Shown here: piece after piece, positions 34,134-43,203 of the stretch
Numbering within the stretch: the stretch's first letter is position 1
How the letters are laid out: each line of letters starts with the position of its first letter
Assembly (NCBI RefSeq): GCF_001905825.1
Contig: NZ_LIVV01000001.1
Coordinates: 1,254,379 to 1,318,378 of the forward strand
Reading direction: 5' to 3'
From: Streptomyces sp. CB02009
GTDB taxonomy: Bacteria > Actinomycetota > Actinomycetes > Streptomycetales > Streptomycetaceae
Length of the DNA stretch: 64,000 bases
Made by a program: the position numbers and the translations under genes
The notes under the pieces: model-generated
Seen by the model: the letters and a program-made list of their open reading frames with translations, nothing else
Databases searched by the model: none
What the model was told of the DNA's origin: nothing

Positions 34134-34257
34134 GGGGCGGCCGTGATCCGCTGGGCCGGCGGGCACCTCTTCGCCGCGGCTTCGTCCTGAGGGACCCACT
34201 ACGGCCGGCGGCATCGCGATCCCGTCCCCTTCCCCCGGTTCACTCCGGAGACGGCTC

Positions 34258-34824
34258 GTGTCCGAACGCCCGCCCGCGCCCGACTGCGGGTACTGCCGAG
34301 AACATGCCCGGGACGACCTGCACGGCGACACCGTGCGGGACGCCTTCGACGACATCTACGCCCACTGGTACCCCCAGGTTCTTCGCTGGGCCGGCCGCCG
34401 CTGCCTCGATGCTCACGAGGCCGAGGACGTCGTCCAGCAGGTCTTCGCAGAGGTCTGGCTGCACTCGGCCAGATTCTGCCCCCGCCGTGGGGAGATCGGT
34501 TCCTGGATCTACGGCATCACCGCCCACAAGGCGTCCGACGCGTCGACCGCGGTCCTGCGGCGGCACGACGTGTACCGCCGCCTCGCCCGGAGCCACCTCG
34601 CCGCACCCATGGACCAGTCCGCCGGAGTGGTCGAGCGGCTCGGTGTCACCACTGCCGCCGCGGGCCTTCCGTACGGGCGGCGCGAGATCCTGTTCCTCGC
34701 CTACTACCTCGATCTCACCCAGCCCGAGATCGCCCGGAGGCTGGGCCTTCCCCTCGGAACCGTCAAGAGCCACACACGGCGCGCGCTCAAGGCCCTCTCT
34801 CAGGTGATCAGCGGGCCTGAGTGA
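34258..34824 (+). CDS. ECF-type RNA polymerase sigma factor
   Basis: 188 residues from a GTG at 34258. Region 2 is clear (FDDIYAHWYPQVLRWAGRRCLDAHEAEDVVQQVFAEVWLHSARF) with the -10-melting Trp-rich helix GSWIYGITAHKASD, and region 4 has the helix-turn-helix LPYGRREILFLAYYLDLTQPEIARRLGLPLGTVKSHTRRALKAL (short quotes of one motif). No anti-sigma factor gene is adjacent. The N-terminal CGYCREHARDDLH contains two Cys and a His that could bind a metal. Its 3' end overlaps the convergent glycosyltransferase gene by 25 bases. Confidence 0.88.
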   Translation: MSERPPAPDCGYCREHARDDLHGDTVRDAFDDIYAHWYPQVLRWAGRRCLDAHEAEDVVQQVFAEVWLHSARFCPRRGEIGSWIYGITAHKASDASTAVLRRHDVYRRLARSHLAAPMDQSAGVVERLGVTTAAAGLPYGRREILFLAYYLDLTQPEIARRLGLPLGTVKSHTRRALKALSQVISGPE

Positions 34825-36194
34825 GCCGGGGCCGTGACGCCGTGCATCGTCCGCAGGAGCCTCCGGGCCATCCAGTCAGGTCCTCGGCGCCGCACTGCCC
34901 GCGTCCACCGCGGCAGGCCGCCGGGAGGCTCGGCGAGCAGCTGCCGCAAGGCGGCACCCACCGCGTGCTGCTCCAGACGCGACGGATCGAGGCTGAGCGC
35001 GAGCCCGGCCCGTTCGGCGTCGTGCGCGATCGAGAACTGGTCGCTGGAGAAGGGCAGGACGAGGGCCGGGGTCGCCGAGGCGAGGCACTCGGTGAAGGAG
35101 TTGTTCCCACCGTGGTGAACCATCGCGTCGACCTGCCGCAGCAGCCACCGTTGCGGCACGACGTCCGCGACATGCACGTCCGGTCCCGACAGATGCGACA
35201 ACGAGGCCGCGCCGTCGCCGGCCGCGAGCACCACCGCGCATCCCGGGACGTGGGCGCGTACGGCCCTGACGAGCAGGGACAGGACGTCGGCGCGCGCCGA
35301 GAGGAAGGTGCCGAGAGCGATCAGAAGCAATCGCTCGTGCGACGCCCTGAGCCGACGGACCACCCCTTCCCACTCCGCCCCGGGACCCGGCTCCCGGTCG
35401 GGTGAGCAGTGCCCCCCGTAGAGGTAGCGGGTGTCGCCCGCCTGCCGCTCCGGAAGCCACGGAAACCTCGGGTAGTTGAACACCACCGCGTGCCGTGACG
35501 CGAGAGCGAAGGCGCGCCCGGGCGCCCGGGCCGGGGCATGGGTACGGGCGATCTCCGCGAACCGTCGTGTGAACGCCACGTCGTTGGCGCGGGCGGCCCG
35601 CCGCAGTTCGGCAAGGCTGTCCTCCGTGGGACGGATCGCGCGCGGCCAGGCGTACGGCACACCGAACAGCGCCTCCGGCGAGTGGGGCAGATACGTCGGA
35701 TGCCCCGGGCAGAACGTGGCGAACGGCAGGCCGAGACAGTGCAGGGCCAGCGTCACCGGGTAGCTCAGCTGATCCACCACGTACCAGTCCGGCGCACAGC
35801 GTTCCTGCAGCGACCCGATCCCCGACACCACCTGCGCGGGGTCCGCCAGCATGTCCTCGCCACGATGCCGCGACTGCGTCAGCAGCGCCGCCACGGCTCC
35901 CTGGCGCGTGGAGCTCAGGAACTCCTCCAGACGCTCCGCCTCCCGAGCCCCTTGCCGGGTGCTCCGCGCGATTCCGGTGTTCGCGTTGCGTGTCACGGTC
36001 AGCGGCTCGAACCGCGCACCCGCGGCCTCCGCGAGCGGAGCGAACGCGGGAGCGGACACGAACAGGACCTCGGCCCCCGCGCCCGCGAGCGCGTGCGCCA
36101 GGACCGACAGCGGCTGCGCGTGCGAGAGGAACGGGGGGCTCACCACCGCGACCCGCGGCGCGCGGCCCGCGGGTCCGTCCTGAGAGGGCTTCAT
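34800..36194 (-). CDS. UGT/MGT-type (GT1) glycosyltransferase
   Basis: 464 residues from the ATG at 36194. The N-terminal VAVVSPPFLSHAQPLSVLAHALAGAGAEVLFVSAP is the acceptor-side Rossmann domain of GT1 enzymes and MVHHGGNNSFTECLASATPALVLPFSSDQFSIAHDAE is the nucleotide-sugar PSPG-like motif, with the HHGGNNS in place of the commoner HGGxGT. Such enzymes add a sugar to small lipophilic acceptors. It is divergent from, and adjacent to, the second glycosyltransferase at 36373, with head-to-head starts 179 bases apart, suggesting shared regulation. Confidence 0.85.
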   Translation of the reverse strand: MKPSQDGPAGRAPRVAVVSPPFLSHAQPLSVLAHALAGAGAEVLFVSAPAFAPLAEAAGARFEPLTVTRNANTGIARSTRQGAREAERLEEFLSSTRQGAVAALLTQSRHRGEDMLADPAQVVSGIGSLQERCAPDWYVVDQLSYPVTLALHCLGLPFATFCPGHPTYLPHSPEALFGVPYAWPRAIRPTEDSLAELRRAARANDVAFTRRFAEIARTHAPARAPGRAFALASRHAVVFNYPRFPWLPERQAGDTRYLYGGHCSPDREPGPGAEWEGVVRRLRASHERLLLIALGTFLSARADVLSLLVRAVRAHVPGCAVVLAAGDGAASLSHLSGPDVHVADVVPQRWLLRQVDAMVHHGGNNSFTECLASATPALVLPFSSDQFSIAHDAERAGLALSLDPSRLEQHAVGAALRQLLAEPPGGLPRWTRAVRRRGPDWMARRLLRTMHGVTAPAHSGPLIT

Positions 36195-36372
36195 GCCGGA
36201 CCATTCGGCTCGCCGCGCCGCTGCGGATGCACCTGCCGGGTGCTGTGCGGCGTACCGCGCTGTACCGCTCGCCCCGCACCCCGGAGAGGGTGTGCGGAGA
36301 GCCGCTCGTGCATCCGTACACCGAAGCCTCGACGAATCACTCCAGGTGGACCGCCGTCGTCGAGGAGTTCCC

Positions 36373-38460
36373 ATGTCACGATCCCCCTACGCTCCGGCCG
36401 GTGCCGAGCGCTTCCCGGCCGGTGCCCCGGCGCAGCCGACCGACCCTTTCCTGGCAGCCAGGGCCGGCTACTGGAAGCAGGTCGCGGACGGGCCGGCCGC
36501 GTGGCGCGCCTCCGAGCCCCAGCTCCTCGCCGATCTCGTCCGCGCCGAGTACGGCGCCGAGTACGGCGACGAGTACGGCGCCGACAGTGCACGACGCGGC
36601 CGTCCCACGGTCGCGACACCCGGCGACCTGGCCCTGGCACGGCTGAGGCGTCGCCTCAGGGCGGGCAGGATTCCGCCACCGCAGGAATGCGTCCGGCTCC
36701 TCACCGGCTGCGACCACACCGCCGCCGCCGTCTTCGACGTATGGCCGGATGTCGTCCGCCGACACGGACCGCGCCCTTCCACGAGCGCCCTGCGCGATGG
36801 CCTCCGAGAGCCGTGCAGCCCTCGAACGACGACGCTGGCGCTCGACCTCGCCGCAGCCACCGGCCTCCGTCCCCTTCACCCGCACGAACTCCTGGTCCTC
36901 TGCGCGGCGGGGGAGCGAGAGATACGCCACGCCGCCTGGCGGCTGCTTTCCACGTACGGCACCACCCTTCCGGCGTGTGTCGCGGCGGACGATGCCGAGG
37001 ACGCGTACGAACGCCTCCTCGCCGAGGCCTCGCGCAGCGCCTCCCCGCATCCCGGGGCGGATGCCGTCGGTCTCCGCCCGGGAATGCTCATCGCGCAGTC
37101 CATGCTGATGGGACACCTCGACCGCCCGGGCGAGGGCCTGAGCGGCGGGCTCAGCGTTCTGCTGGGATCCCTCGGGGACGCCCTCGCGCGCACCGACCAC
37201 GTGGCGGGCGTCCTCACCGTGGTGACGGCCTGCGTCCCGGAGCTGGAGGCGGACCCCGTGCTCCTGCGCCGGCGCGACCACGGCCACTGGGTCCTCAGGA
37301 TTCCCGTCGACAGCCCCCATCCGGTGCGCACCGAGGAGATGGGACGCCACCGTGAGGCGATGGCCTGGTGGGCGACGCGACTCTTCACGTCGATCGGCAG
37401 ACCGATCGACGTCCTGCACGTCCGATACGCCGACGACGGTTCCCTCGCTCTCGCCCAGGCCGCACGGAGGGCGGGGCCGGGCCTCGTCTTCACCGCCACG
37501 CCCGATCCGCACCGCCAGGTGTCCGAGCGTCACGACGTCGCCCACCCGGACACGGACGCGCTCAGGCAGGACCTCCACCGTGTGTTCATCGCGGACCGAC
37601 TGGTCGAAAGGGCCGACCGTGTGGTCGGAATCGCCGGGCGAGGCCAGGGCGCGGCGGAACTGCTCCGCCACTTCCCGCAACTGGCTGCGCGTGGCCGCGC
37701 CGGCGTTCTCGGCGCACCCCCGGAAGGCATCGCCCCCTACCGGCCACCCGCGTCGCGGTCCCGTCGGAGCGAACCGCTCCTCGGCACGATCGGCGCCCTT
37801 GCGGCGGCGCACCCCGTGGACAGGCCGGCCGTGCTGCTCAGTGTCGGCAGGCTGCACCCCGTCAAGCAGCAGGACCTCCTGGTCCGCGCCTGGATCGCAT
37901 CCGGATGCCATCAGGAGTCGATCCTCGTGATCGTCGGAGGAAGCCCGACGACCACGGACCCGCTGGAACGGGCGATGCGCGGACGCATCGAGCAGGCCGT
38001 GGCCTCCTGCGACGAAGCCCGCGGACGGCTCCTGCTCCTGCCGGCCCTGTCCAATGCCGACGTGCGCACGCTCGAACGGTCTCTCGCCGGTACGTCCCAC
38101 CGGTTCCGCGCCCGGTACGTGTGCCCGAGCGCCAAGGAGGAGTTCGGTCTCGCGGTCCTCGAAGCGATGGAGGCGGGACTCCTCGCGGCCGCGCCCATCC
38201 GAGGCGGTGTTCCCGGCTACCTCGTCGACGGGCACAACGGCATCCTCATGGACACCAGCAGCGCGAGCACCCTCGGTGACGGACTTCGACGCCTGATCCG
38301 GATCGACGACAGCGACGCCGGAAGGATGTCCGGCCACGCCCAGCACCTCGTCCGCTCCACCTACTCGTCGACGGCCATGGCGCAGGCTCTGGCGCATCAC
38401 TACACGGCCGTGACCCGACGGAAGCGGGGGAGCGCGGTTGTCAGTCCGCCCCGTCTCTAG
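36373..38460 (+). CDS. Large GT4-type glycosyltransferase with helical N-terminal region
   Basis: 695 residues. I place the start at the ATG 36373 (MSRSPYAPAG), with GAGGAG 5 nt upstream; an open frame extends further upstream without domain signal. Residues about 1-270 are helical with no recognised fold, including an EYGAEYGDEYGAD repeat. The second half is a GT-B glycosyltransferase: IDVLHVRYADDGSLALA, PAVLLSVGRLHPVKQQDLLVRAW, and YVCPSAKEEFGLAVLEAMEAGLLAAAPIRGGVPGYLVDG containing the E-x7-E nucleotide-sugar motif (EEFGLAVLE). The layout recalls sucrose-phosphate-synthase-like enzymes. Donor and acceptor are unknown. Confidence 0.8.
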   Translation: MSRSPYAPAGAERFPAGAPAQPTDPFLAARAGYWKQVADGPAAWRASEPQLLADLVRAEYGAEYGDEYGADSARRGRPTVATPGDLALARLRRRLRAGRIPPPQECVRLLTGCDHTAAAVFDVWPDVVRRHGPRPSTSALRDGLREPCSPRTTTLALDLAAATGLRPLHPHELLVLCAAGEREIRHAAWRLLSTYGTTLPACVAADDAEDAYERLLAEASRSASPHPGADAVGLRPGMLIAQSMLMGHLDRPGEGLSGGLSVLLGSLGDALARTDHVAGVLTVVTACVPELEADPVLLRRRDHGHWVLRIPVDSPHPVRTEEMGRHREAMAWWATRLFTSIGRPIDVLHVRYADDGSLALAQAARRAGPGLVFTATPDPHRQVSERHDVAHPDTDALRQDLHRVFIADRLVERADRVVGIAGRGQGAAELLRHFPQLAARGRAGVLGAPPEGIAPYRPPASRSRRSEPLLGTIGALAAAHPVDRPAVLLSVGRLHPVKQQDLLVRAWIASGCHQESILVIVGGSPTTTDPLERAMRGRIEQAVASCDEARGRLLLLPALSNADVRTLERSLAGTSHRFRARYVCPSAKEEFGLAVLEAMEAGLLAAAPIRGGVPGYLVDGHNGILMDTSSASTLGDGLRRLIRIDDSDAGRMSGHAQHLVRSTYSSTAMAQALAHHYTAVTRRKRGSAVVSPPRL

Positions 38461-38500
38461 CCCAGCCCGCCCCGTCGCTAGCCGCAGCCCGTCCCCGCCG

Positions 38501-39505
38501 CTAGCCCGAGGCGGCGGGGGAGTGCCCCTGGCCGAGCCGGCACACCACGTCCAGGGCCTCCCTCAGGCCCGGCGGCCCCGTCGAAGCGCCCGGCGCGATC
38601 GGCTGCCCGAGCCAGCCGGGACCCGCCAGAAGGACATGAGGAGCCGTCCGCGCCCCCCGTACGCCGAACGCCGTGTCGGCGATGCGACCGGCGAGCGACG
38701 CATCCGCGGTAGCGGCGGTCTGGGCCCAGAGGAGGACGGCCGCCGGTCCGATCCGCCTCACCGCCGCGTCGAGGGTCTCCGCGGGGACGTCCGCTCCGAA
38801 CATCCGCACAAGCTGCCCTCTCTCCGTCAGACCGGCGGCGAGGGCCTCGAGGGACAGCGTGTGACGCTCCCCGGGGACACAGGCCAGGACGACGGGGGAA
38901 GCAGCACCACTCACCTCGGATCTGCGTACGGTCGCTCGTCGCAGCGCGGCGGACACCTGCCAGGACATCAAGTGCTCCACCTCCACGAAGCGGTCGTCGG
39001 AGGCAGCCCACTTGCTCCCCACCGCGCGCAGCGTCGGGGCGATGACCTCTTCCCAGGCGACGACCAGCCCGTATTCCGTCAGGACCCGCTGCAGCAGCAC
39101 CTCCATGGCCGGACCCTCCAGGCGCATCGCCGCCCGGGACAGGGCGCGAACCTCCTGCCCGACGTCGCCCCGCCGCATCCCGCTCGCCGCCCGCCCGGGG
39201 CGAGCGGCGGGCTCCACACTCCGTCCCCCGGGTGTCTTCGCGTCCGCCGTCTGCCCGTCGGAGCGCACCCGCAGGGCGGCGTGCGCCGCCTCGGACGGCG
39301 GAACCCCCGTGGCCGTCAGGCGGCACATCTCCTCCAGCATGGACACGTCGGCCGCGCTCCACCGCCGGTGACGTCCCTCGGCGCGCTCGGCGGGCCCGAT
39401 TCCGTAGCGCTGCTCCCAGGAACGCACGGTGGCCGGCGATACCCCCAGCAGACGCGCGACGGCACCCGTGGTGATCCCGTGGGTCGTACCGGACATGGCC
39501 TTCAC
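38501..39505 (-). CDS. MerR-family regulator with cobalamin-binding domains (LitR/CarH-type)
   Basis: 334 residues from a GTG at 39505 (ATG at 39496 is also possible). Residues 11-50 are a MerR helix-turn-helix (ITTGAVARLLGVSPATVRSWEQRYGI, then GRHRRWSAADV). Residues about 115-195 form the helical B12_binding_2 domain with the ExxHxxS pattern (VEVEHLMSWQVS). Residues about 205-330 are a Rossmann B12-binding domain with GERHTLSLEAL (E-x-H, the cobalt-ligand His at about 215). This is the architecture of CarH and LitR, adenosylcobalamin photoreceptors that release DNA in light and control carotenoid genes. The usual E-x-H-x-x-G has Ser in place of Gly here. No crt genes are adjacent. Confidence 0.85.
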   Translation of the reverse strand: MKAMSGTTHGITTGAVARLLGVSPATVRSWEQRYGIGPAERAEGRHRRWSAADVSMLEEMCRLTATGVPPSEAAHAALRVRSDGQTADAKTPGGRSVEPAARPGRAASGMRRGDVGQEVRALSRAAMRLEGPAMEVLLQRVLTEYGLVVAWEEVIAPTLRAVGSKWAASDDRFVEVEHLMSWQVSAALRRATVRRSEVSGAASPVVLACVPGERHTLSLEALAAGLTERGQLVRMFGADVPAETLDAAVRRIGPAAVLLWAQTAATADASLAGRIADTAFGVRGARTAPHVLLAGPGWLGQPIAPGASTGPPGLREALDVVCRLGQGHSPAASG

Positions 39506-39771
39506 CGTCTCGATTCAGAACAGCAGCGAGGAGTGGGGCTGGCTGGCGTCACTCCATCGATGCTTCCGGAAACGCGGCACAGTCGGATGCAGGGATGCAG
39601 GGATGCACGGAGGCCGGTGCACGGTGCGGCGGCGCGCCCGCGAGTGCTCTTCCTGAAAAATTCTCGCTTCCGCCCCATCCGCCGGTGTACTCAGAGGCGA
39701 ATACCTGGGTGAGAGAACAACCGATCCACGGTGTGGTCCGCTCTGCGGCCGCCCAGTGGGAGGAGAGTTCC

Positions 39772-40350
39772 ATGAACGCCCTGCTCATCCGGCACCGAAC
39801 CTTCGCCGCCCTTGCCGCAGCGGCCCTCGCCGTCTCGTTCGGGGCGATGACGCCCCAGGCCTTCGCCGACGACGGCGACGGCCAGTTCGGCCCAGCCTGT
39901 GCCTCGGTCCCGAAGGAAGGCCCCGGCTCGTTCGACGGCATGGCACAAGACCCGGTCGCGACGGCGGCGGCGAACAACCCCGCCCTGTCCACGCTGGTCA
40001 CCGCGGTGAAGAAGGCAGGCCTTGTCGACACCCTGAACAACGCGAAGGACATCACGGTCTTCGCACCGACCAACGATGCCTTCGCCAAGATTCCGAAGGC
40101 CGACCTCGACAAGGTGCTCGCCGACAAGGCGACCCTCACCAAGATCCTCACCTATCACGTGGTGGGACAGCCGGTGGAGAAGGCCGACCTGGCGGACGGG
40201 TCCTTCAAGACCCTGGAGGGCGGCACGCTGACCACCACGGGATCCGGTGACGCGTACAAGGTGAACGACACCGCGGCCATCGTCTGCGGCGACGTGCACA
40301 CCTCCAACGCGACCGTGCACATCATCGACACGGTACTCATGCCGAAGTGA
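39772..40350 (+). CDS. Secreted fasciclin (FAS1)-domain protein
   Basis: 192 residues from the ATG at 39772 with AGGAGAG upstream. A signal peptide (residues 1-35, ending TPQAFADDG) precedes a single FAS1 domain at about 58-192: NPALSTLVTAVKKAGLVDTLN, DITVFAPTNDAFAKIP (the H1 motif), LTYHVVGQPV (the YH motif) and VHIIDTVLMPK. Two cysteines (PACAS, IVCGD) could form a disulfide. FAS1 proteins mediate adhesion at the cell surface. It is divergent from the cobalamin-MerR regulator, 266 bases apart, and may be one of its targets. Confidence 0.92.
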   Translation: MNALLIRHRTFAALAAAALAVSFGAMTPQAFADDGDGQFGPACASVPKEGPGSFDGMAQDPVATAAANNPALSTLVTAVKKAGLVDTLNNAKDITVFAPTNDAFAKIPKADLDKVLADKATLTKILTYHVVGQPVEKADLADGSFKTLEGGTLTTTGSGDAYKVNDTAAIVCGDVHTSNATVHIIDTVLMPK

Positions 40351-40482
40351 GGGAGGACTCCGCGACGTGAGGGAGAACTCCGCACCGCAACCCGGCACGC
40401 CCGCAGGACGCGTCCCCCCACGGGGTTCGCTCCGCGGGCGTGCCCACCAAGGGGCTCACTCCGGACGACACTAGGAGACGCT

Positions 40483-40890
40483 GTGCGATCCGACGCAATC
40501 GGCCTTCACGCCTACCTCAGCTACACGGATGCCGCGGCGGCGATCGACTGGCTCGAGTCGGTCGGCTTCGTGACCGCGGTACGGCAGGACGACGAGGCCG
40601 GACGTGTCGTCCACGCCGAACTCCGCCTCGGACAGGCCGTCATCATGCTGGCCAGTGCCGACGCGTCGTACGCCGTTCCGCCTCTGAAGGGCGTCTCCAC
40701 GGGAAGCGGGCTCTATGTCGTGACTCCGTCGGTGGACGAACTCCACGACCGCGCCGTGCGGTCCGGCGGAACATCGGTCATCGCTCCCGAGGACACCGCC
40801 TGGGGCAGCCGCCGCGCCCGGGTGCTCGACCCCGAGGGCCGCGAGTGGAGCTTCGGCAGCTACACACCAGGGGGCGACGCCACCGGGTGA
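40483..40890 (+). CDS. VOC-family protein (PhnB/glyoxalase-like)
   Basis: 135 residues from a GTG at 40483, with TAGGAGA upstream. The pattern AIGLHAYLSYTDAAAAIDWLESVGFVTAV, then VDELHDRAVRSGGTSVIAPEDTAWGSRRARVLDPEGREWSFGSY is a single VOC/glyoxalase module of the type that forms domain-swapped dimers, ending in the family's DPEGxxW motif. Substrate unknown. Head of a possible two-gene unit with the MFS gene. Confidence 0.82.
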   Translation: MRSDAIGLHAYLSYTDAAAAIDWLESVGFVTAVRQDDEAGRVVHAELRLGQAVIMLASADASYAVPPLKGVSTGSGLYVVTPSVDELHDRAVRSGGTSVIAPEDTAWGSRRARVLDPEGREWSFGSYTPGGDATG

Positions 40891-40992
40891 CGGGCGTCAG
40901 GCGCCCGGCAACGGGCATCAGCCGTCGGGCATCAGGCGCCGTGGACCCGGCGGTGAGACGATGGGCTGTGAGACCCGAAGGCGGGTGGTCGC

Positions 40993-42393
40993 ATGACGGC
41001 GTCCGCGCAGGCGCATCCGGACCGGAAGCTCTTCTCCTCCCGTGACCGAGCCGTGATCGCGGCCGCCGCCATCTCCATGCTCCTGGTCCAGATGGACTGG
41101 TTCGCGCTGAACCTCATGCTCCCCGTCATCGCCGACGACTTCGGCACGCCCACCACGGACCTCCAGTGGCTGGTCAGCGGCTACATGCTCGCTCTCGGCG
41201 CCCTCATGATCACTGGGGGGCGCGCCGCCGACCTGTTCGGTCGGCGGCGCGTCCTCGTCACGGGGCTCGTCGGCTTCGCCGTCGTGTCCGTCGTGTGCGC
41301 CGCCGCTCAGAACACCGCCTGGCTCACTGCGGGCCGCGTCGTCCAGGGATGCACGGCCGCCCTGATCTTCCCCGTCGCCGTCGCGGTGGTCACCGCCTAC
41401 TTCCGCGACGATCGCCAAGGCCGGGCCGTCGCCACCGTCCTGGCGTTCAGCGCCATCGGCACCGCCCTGGGCCCCTTCATCGGAGGGGCGTTCGCCGAAC
41501 ACGTCAGCTGGCGCGCGGTGTTTCTGCTCAACGTCCCCTTCTGCGTCGCCGCCGCCGTCCTCGCGCTGCGCTGCGTCGCCGAGACCCGGGACGAGGACGC
41601 CGGCCGCGGGCTGGACATTCCGGGGGTGGTGCTGCTCGCCGCGGGGCTGAGCGCGGTCATGATCGGGGTGGACCAGGGCGAGCACTGGGGCTGGGGTTCG
41701 GCCGGCACCCTGGCCTGTCTACTGGGCGGGGCGGCGCTCCTGGCCGTGTTCGGCCGCCTGGAGCGGCGGACCGCCGAACCGCTGCTCGACCTGACGTTGC
41801 TGCGCAACCGCCCGTTCGTCGTCGTCACACTGGCCGGCTCCCTGTCCAACATCGTCTACTGCCTGGTCGCCGTCCTGTCCGCGCTCTACCTCCAACAGGC
41901 CCGAGGGCTGTCCCCGTTGGAATCCGGACTGGTCTTCCTGTCCTTGTCCGTCGGCGCGGGTGCCGCCAGCTACTGGTCGGGACACCTCGCCCAACACGCC
42001 CGCCCCGAGGCGCTGATGGCTGCCGGGATGCTGCTCTGCGGGGTGAGCCTGCTGGGCCTCACCTGGGCCGACTCGATCCCCGTCTACACCGCGATCTTCG
42101 CCGTGGTCGGGCTCGGTGTCGGGCTCGGCTGGGCCCTGACCAACGTGGCGACGCAGTCGTACGTGCCCGCGAACCGGCTCGCCGCTGCCTCCGGGCTCGT
42201 CCTGACCTCACTGGTGCTGCTCGGAGCCGTGGCCGTCGCCGTCGCCTCCACCGTGCTGGAACTGCTCAGCGGTTCCGTGGAGGGCGCGGCGGCGGACGGC
42301 TCCGCCATCGAATCGGTGCTGCGGGCCGCCGCCCTGCTCGCGCTGCTCGGGGCGGCCGCGCTGGGGGTGCTCGTGCGCAGGGTCAAGGTCTGA
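40993..42393 (+). CDS. DHA2-type MFS transporter
   Basis: 466 residues from the ATG at 40993, with 13-14 hydrophobic helices. MDWFALNLMLPVIADDFGTPTTDLQWLVSGYMLALGALMITGGRAADLFGRRRVLVTG carries the DHA2 motif D1 and the loop 2-3 motif A (GRAADLFGRRR), here cited in outline. LAFSAIGTALGPFIGGAFAEHVSWRAVFLLNVP is motif C plus the following loop. It is a proton-coupled drug/metabolite exporter. The region 3' of it carries short direct repeats and a hairpin. Confidence 0.9.
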   Translation: MTASAQAHPDRKLFSSRDRAVIAAAAISMLLVQMDWFALNLMLPVIADDFGTPTTDLQWLVSGYMLALGALMITGGRAADLFGRRRVLVTGLVGFAVVSVVCAAAQNTAWLTAGRVVQGCTAALIFPVAVAVVTAYFRDDRQGRAVATVLAFSAIGTALGPFIGGAFAEHVSWRAVFLLNVPFCVAAAVLALRCVAETRDEDAGRGLDIPGVVLLAAGLSAVMIGVDQGEHWGWGSAGTLACLLGGAALLAVFGRLERRTAEPLLDLTLLRNRPFVVVTLAGSLSNIVYCLVAVLSALYLQQARGLSPLESGLVFLSLSVGAGAASYWSGHLAQHARPEALMAAGMLLCGVSLLGLTWADSIPVYTAIFAVVGLGVGLGWALTNVATQSYVPANRLAAASGLVLTSLVLLGAVAVAVASTVLELLSGSVEGAAADGSAIESVLRAAALLALLGAAALGVLVRRVKV

Positions 42394-42448
42394 CCAGGGG
42401 CAAGGTCCGACGAGGGGCCAGGTCCGACGAGGGCCAAGGTCCGACACG
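42379..42448 (+). repeat. Short direct repeats (AAGGTCCGACGAGGGG type)
   Basis: Four imperfect copies of a 16-17 bp unit (AAGGTCTGACCAGGGGC, AAGGTCCGACGAGGGGC, CAGGTCCGACGAGGGCC, AAGGTCCGACACGG) straddle the stop codon of the MFS gene. Confidence 0.75.
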
Positions 42449-42464
42449 GAAGCGGCAGGCGTCC

Positions 42465-42498
42465 GCAGGTGTTCCCGGGGCGCCTCGGGAGCACCTGC
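42465..42498 (+). terminator. Hairpin terminator after the MFS gene
   Basis: 13-bp stem GCAGGTGTTCCCG (42465-42477) with 42486-42498, one G-U pair, 8-nt loop. Confidence 0.65.
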
Positions 42499-42555
42499 GG
42501 CCGGGGCGCCCCGGCCGGACGTCGCGATGTCGGTGCTCCTGTCTAACCTGACCGC

Positions 42556-43122
42556 ATGCCTCTTCTCGTAGAACAGTTGACCGGGTACGTGGAGCGGGGT
42601 CTGGACGCGGACCTGGCGCGCTGGTTCCCCGATGCGCCGCCGGTCGTGATGCCTGAGCCGATCCGCCCGGTCGAGCCGTTCCTCACCCGGCTCCCGCGGC
42701 ACGCCGCGACGGCCCTGGCCGCGTTCGACCGCAGGGTCCGCTCGGGGGCGATGCGGCAGTGCCTCGACGTCCATGACTGGTCGTACGCCTTCGACTTCGC
42801 GGCCAACGGCTGCGCCGTCCTGGAGAGCGACTACGCCACGGAGCTCGGCGACGACGACGTGTGGTCGCTCGGCGCCGACGGCGGAGGAAACCTGTACGTG
42901 CTGCGCACCGACGGCCGGGTCGCGGTCTGGTTCCACGAGGAGGAAGTCCTCGAAGAGGGAACGGACTTCGACAACCTCGACGTGTTCGTGTGGTCCGCCG
43001 TGCGCTACCGGGCGGTCCGCGCGGGCGTCCTCGACTTCGCCGATGTCGAGGCCGACTTCCGCTCGCTCGCGCAGCCGGGGGTCCTGGCCCCCGAGATCGG
43101 GCTTCTCGCCTCCATGGCGTGA
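42556..43122 (+). CDS. Uncharacterised SMI1/KNR4-like protein
   Basis: 188 residues from the ATG at 42556. Acidic, soluble. The central FDFAANGCAVLESDYATELGDDDVWSLGADGGGNLYVLRTDGRVAVWFHEEE (partial quote: GGGNLYVL, VAVWFHEE) has the look of SUKH/SMI1-KNR4 domains, in which a Gly-rich strand pair precedes an acidic loop. I am not sure of the family. No toxin gene or partner is next to it. Confidence 0.6.
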   Translation: MPLLVEQLTGYVERGLDADLARWFPDAPPVVMPEPIRPVEPFLTRLPRHAATALAAFDRRVRSGAMRQCLDVHDWSYAFDFAANGCAVLESDYATELGDDDVWSLGADGGGNLYVLRTDGRVAVWFHEEEVLEEGTDFDNLDVFVWSAVRYRAVRAGVLDFADVEADFRSLAQPGVLAPEIGLLASMA

Positions 43123-43144
43123 CGAGCCTCCGCCGCTCGGCCGT

Positions 43145-43176
43145 CGCCCGCCCCCCCCTGAGAGGGGCGCGGGCGG
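43145..43176. terminator. Hairpin between convergent genes
   Basis: CGCCCGCCCCC pairs imperfectly with GGGGCGCGGGCG (43165-43176) around CCCTGAGA. It lies between the SMI1-like gene and the convergent LysR gene. Confidence 0.5.
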
Positions 43177-43203
43177 CCGCCGCCGGCCGCGTCGACCCGG
43201 AGG

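Noticed and set aside
38501..39505. Named carotenoid regulator litR
   Set aside because: The domain architecture matches, but carotenoid genes are missing and one motif residue differs, so no gene symbol is given.
42556..43122. Immunity protein of a polymorphic toxin system
   Set aside because: A SUKH-like look is not enough; there is no toxin or secretion gene next to it.
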